A stretch of DNA of 64,000 bases. It comes from Hyphomicrobiales bacterium (GTDB lineage: Bacteria; Pseudomonadota; Alphaproteobacteria; Rhizobiales; Xanthobacteraceae). How positions within the stretch are numbered: the first letter of the stretch is position 1; each line of letters begins with the position of its first letter. Where the stretch lies: positions 62,001 to 126,000 of the forward strand of contig JAFKKN010000004.1 in assembly GCA_017305535.1 (NCBI GenBank), read 5' to 3'. This document shows, piece after piece, positions 61,848-64,000 of this stretch. The position numbers and the translations under genes were made by a program. Below the pieces are notes generated by a model. That model made no database searches. It saw only the letters and a program-made list of their open reading frames with translations, and had not been told where the DNA came from.

Positions 61848-62729
61848 TCAAACGCCGTTCGCGGCGATCCACTGCGCGATGGCCTGTCCGATCGCCGCAC
61901 CGGAATCCTCCTGGATGAAATGCGAGCCCGGAACCGTCACCTCGGTCTGGTTGCGCCAGGTCCGGCAGAACTCGCGCGGCGCGCCGATCAGAATGGCGCC
62001 GGGGTCGGCGTTGACGAACAGCTTTGGAATGTCGCTCGTCGCCAGCCATTGCGAATAGGCGGCGGCGATAGCCGCCACATCCGCCGGTTCGCCGGCGATC
62101 GGGATTTCGCGCGGCCATGTCAACGTCGGCCAGCGATCCTCACGCTGTACGAACGGCTTGCGATACTCGGCCATTTCCGCGTCCGACAATTTGCGCAGCA
62201 CGGAGCCCGGCAACACCCGTTCGACGAACAGGTTGCGGTCGAGAATCATCTGCTCGCCCTTGTCGGAACGGAAGCCTTGAAACACCGGCGTCGCCGACGG
62301 GCTCCACTCCTCCCAGCCGGCAATCGGCCGAACGATGGCTTCCATATAGGCGATGCCGCGCACGCGATCACGATGGCGATTGGCCCAATCGAAGCCGAGC
62401 GCCGAACCCCAGTCGTGGACCACCAGCGCCACCGGCTCGCTGTCGCCGATCACCGCTTCGATGAAGCCGTCGAGGAAATCGCGGTGCGTGGTGAAGCGGT
62501 AGGTGTCGGGTTGCGGATTCGGCAGCTTGTCGGAATCGCCCATGCCGATCAGGTCCGGCGCGATCAACCGGCCACGGCCTTCCAGTTCGGGAATGACATC
62601 GCGCCACAGATAGGACGAGGTCGGATTGCCGTGCAGGAACAGGATCGGCCGGCCCTCGCCGCGCGCATGATAGGCCATGCGCCGGCCGCGCACATCGACA
62701 GTCTGCTTGGCAAGCGGTGCCTCGGACAT
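61848..62729 (-). CDS. dhaA: Haloalkane dehalogenase (HLD-II type alpha/beta hydrolase)
   Basis: Hydrolyses haloalkanes to alcohol and halide in the cytosol. 293 residues, with the complete subfamily II set: Asn35 ([11 protein letters not shown]) and Trp107 for the halide, nucleophile Asp106 ([11 protein letters not shown]), acid Glu130 (YMEAIVRP), and His270 (PGSHFIQED). These positions almost coincide with Rhodococcus DhaA (Asp106, Glu130, His272), so activity is likely. GGAG precedes the ATG. It starts 15 bp after the DUF3307 stop. The substrate may be natural halogenated compounds. Confidence 0.9.
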   Translation of the reverse strand: MSEAPLAKQTVDVRGRRMAYHARGEGRPILFLHGNPTSSYLWRDVIPELEGRGRLIAPDLIGMGDSDKLPNPQPDTYRFTTHRDFLDGFIEAVIGDSEPVALVVHDWGSALGFDWANRHRDRVRGIAYMEAIVRPIAGWEEWSPSATPVFQGFRSDKGEQMILDRNLFVERVLPGSVLRKLSDAEMAEYRKPFVQREDRWPTLTWPREIPIAGEPADVAAIAAAYSQWLATSDIPKLFVNADPGAILIGAPREFCRTWRNQTEVTVPGSHFIQEDSGAAIGQAIAQWIAANGV

Positions 62730-62744
62730 GGTGTCTCCTTGTTG

Positions 62745-63134
62745 TTATTGATTGGCGGTGAGCCAGATGGCGAGCGCGAATCCGGTCAGGTGATGCAGCG
62801 CCTGATCGATGCCGATCAGCCACCAGAACCAGCGGTGGGTCGGCGTGACATCGAACCGCGCGACGCAAAAGCCCTTGCCGCGATCGATCGCGAGATGAAT
62901 GACGAAATCCACCGGGCCGATGAACCAGAAGCGCGGCGCCACCGCCGCCACCAGCGCGGTGGTGAGAACGCCATGGATCAGGCAGTGCGTCAGCAGCGGG
63001 AGTGCCCACCCGGTCTTGGCGTCCTTGCCGGCCGCCATCCAGTGATTTTGCAGCAGGAAATCCGCAATGACGTGCTTGACCGTGAGGGCCAGCATCCAGC
63101 CGACCAACGGACCGACCGTTACCGCGGAAGACAT
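62745..63134 (-). CDS. DUF3307 family membrane protein
   Basis: 129 residues from the ATG at 63134, with three to four hydrophobic segments and the DUF3307 landmarks KHVIADFLLQNHWMA, LLTHCLIHGVLT, VDFVIHLAIDRGKG, HRWFWWLIGIDQALHHLT. Conserved histidines suggest metal or lipid contact. Function unknown. Upstream of, and likely cotranscribed with, the dehalogenase gene. Confidence 0.85.
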   Translation of the reverse strand: MSSAVTVGPLVGWMLALTVKHVIADFLLQNHWMAAGKDAKTGWALPLLTHCLIHGVLTTALVAAVAPRFWFIGPVDFVIHLAIDRGKGFCVARFDVTPTHRWFWWLIGIDQALHHLTGFALAIWLTANQ

Positions 63135-63280
63135 GTTCGGAAACACCAAGCTGACGCCCTTCGCGATCGCGTTTTCAGGCAATGCACCTGCCGCGCCAAA
63201 ACACCGGAGCATCGCTCCGGCAAACGGCCAGCCGCGTCAGATTAGTGGCATTTGATGGATTGCCAAGCCCGAATGCGGGA

Positions 63281-64000
63281 TTACGCGCCAAGGTTCGCAC
63301 CCTCCCGAATCCGCGCGATGGCAGTTGCCACCTGCGAAGGCGCGCCTGCACGCGACAGCGCGACGATTTCTGTCACGACACCGGAGAGATCTGCGAGCGG
63401 CAACGCACCATCCAGCGCCGGCTTTACGATGCTGTCGATCAGCGCATGCCAATCGGTCAAACCACGCCGATAGACGTCACCGCTACCCTGCACCATCGCA
63501 GCCGTTCCGGTTATCGCCAATGCTGCGGCGGGCTGTTTGGTCAGGCTGCGATCGATCATATGCAGCCAGCGCTCGACCCACGCCCGTTCCGACGCGTAGC
63601 GCGCGGAAAACAGCCGCCAGCGCCGCAGGCTGGCTTCGAGCCGCAATCGCAATCGCCCCGGACCACTGCACGCGTTGAACCGCATCGAGATCGGCAGATG
63701 GGTCCAGCCGACGTGCTCGCAGCCCATTAATAATGGCCGTCCGAATTTACCGGGGAGCGCACCGAACAATTCCTCGAGACGGAAACGATGGCGTGATGTT
63801 GCCGCCTCCCCGCCATGCATCGTGGCAAGGTGATGCTGCGCGATGCGGATCGGATCGTCGTAACACATGCGTCGCGTCATCTCGCGCGCGATCAGTCCGA
63901 GCAGCACGGCGTCGACATCGCGCCGGCGCGCGAACCTTCGCAAACGATGGACGTAGAGCTCCGCGTAGCTCGGTCCCTGATAGGCGATCAACGCGGCGAT
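63281..64000 (-). CDS. Indolepyruvate oxidoreductase-type protein, C-terminal part (DUF6537-like)
   Basis: Frame open to the window edge on the minus strand, so the N-terminus is missing. The visible 239 residues begin IAALIAYQGPSYAELYVHRL and continue REMTRRMCYDDPIRIAQHHL. They resemble the C-terminal DUF6537 region found in indolepyruvate ferredoxin oxidoreductase beta-like proteins of alphaproteobacteria. Such enzymes decarboxylate aryl pyruvates oxidatively. Without the catalytic domain the assignment is tentative. Confidence 0.6.
   Translation of the reverse strand: MAALIAYQGPSYAELYVHRLRRFARRRDVDAVLLGLIAREMTRRMCYDDPIRIAQHHLATMHGGEAATSRHRFRLEELFGALPGKFGRPLLMGCEHVGWTHLPISMRFNACSGPGRLRLRLEASLRRWRLFSARYASERAWVERWLHMIDRSLTKQPAAALAITGTAAMVQGSGDVYRRGLTDWHALIDSIVKPALDGALPLADLSGVVTEIVALSRAGAPSQVATAIARIREGANLGA

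Overview
The window looks like chromosomal DNA of an alphaproteobacterium of the Bradyrhizobium/Rhodopseudomonas group (Nitrobacteraceae). The basis is high-GC coding, a pimFABCD-type dicarboxylate operon, a phenylpropanoid (cou-like) cluster of the type known in Rhodopseudomonas, a riboswitch-controlled type II lumazine synthase, many GANTC sites, and an EcfG-type promoter. Genus and species cannot be fixed by reading alone. No phage, insertion sequence, CRISPR array, rRNA or convincing tRNA was seen.

1-33 kb. A truncated lipoprotein gene and prs are followed by a stand-alone ribH behind an FMN riboswitch, a YbjN-domain gene and proC. A translationally coupled marR / OmpR-type regulator / sensor-kinase unit comes next. 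Two branched-chain aminotransferase paralogues, a MATE pump, a TauE/SafE permease, a divergent Lrp-type gene/trxB pair and a LysR regulator follow. Then come an MHYT-PAS-GGDEF-EAL protein, an orphan ParA-like ATPase, several small envelope proteins, an exported beta-carbonic anhydrase and glpK. From 32.7 down to 23.8 kb on the minus strand lies a six-gene beta-oxidation operon in the order pimF-pimA-pimB-pimC-pimD-SDR. The SDR occupies the last place, where I recall the Rhodopseudomonas operon having pimE.

33-43 kb. A divergent IclR regulator precedes a LIV-type ABC transporter (livG, livF, livH, livM) and three consecutive paralogous substrate-binding proteins, each followed by a terminator-like hairpin. 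This is probably the uptake arm for the dicarboxylates or fatty acids oxidised by the pim enzymes. A glycerate 2-kinase follows.

43-57 kb. A MarR regulator is divergent from a second LIV-type transporter (livH, a livM-livG fusion, livF). Facing it are a periplasmic binding protein, an HSD10-like dehydrogenase, a feruloyl-CoA-synthase-type ligase and an enoyl-CoA hydratase. A TRAP transporter (dctP-dctQ-dctM) with a DUF3237 gene and a divergent hotdog thioesterase complete the block. Three near-identical short inverted repeats (about 43.86, 52.56 and 56.61 kb) sit in front of the three parts and suggest one regulon for uptake and side-chain shortening of aromatic acids.

57-64 kb. A mixed region: a LysR regulator, a pyridoxamine-oxidase-fold protein, a hotdog thioesterase plus glutathione-transferase-fold protein, a WYL regulator coupled to a small cysteine-cluster protein, a haloalkane-dehalogenase-type hydrolase beside a DUF3307 membrane protein, and the C-terminal part of an indolepyruvate-oxidoreductase-type protein that runs off the end.

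Palindromic repeats of at least five families are scattered between genes and fill most junctions inside the pim operon. I see no wholly new multi-gene system. The most interesting signals are regulatory: the shared operator set, a tandem palindrome of GANTC sites near 2.72 kb, and the repeat-filled operon junctions.
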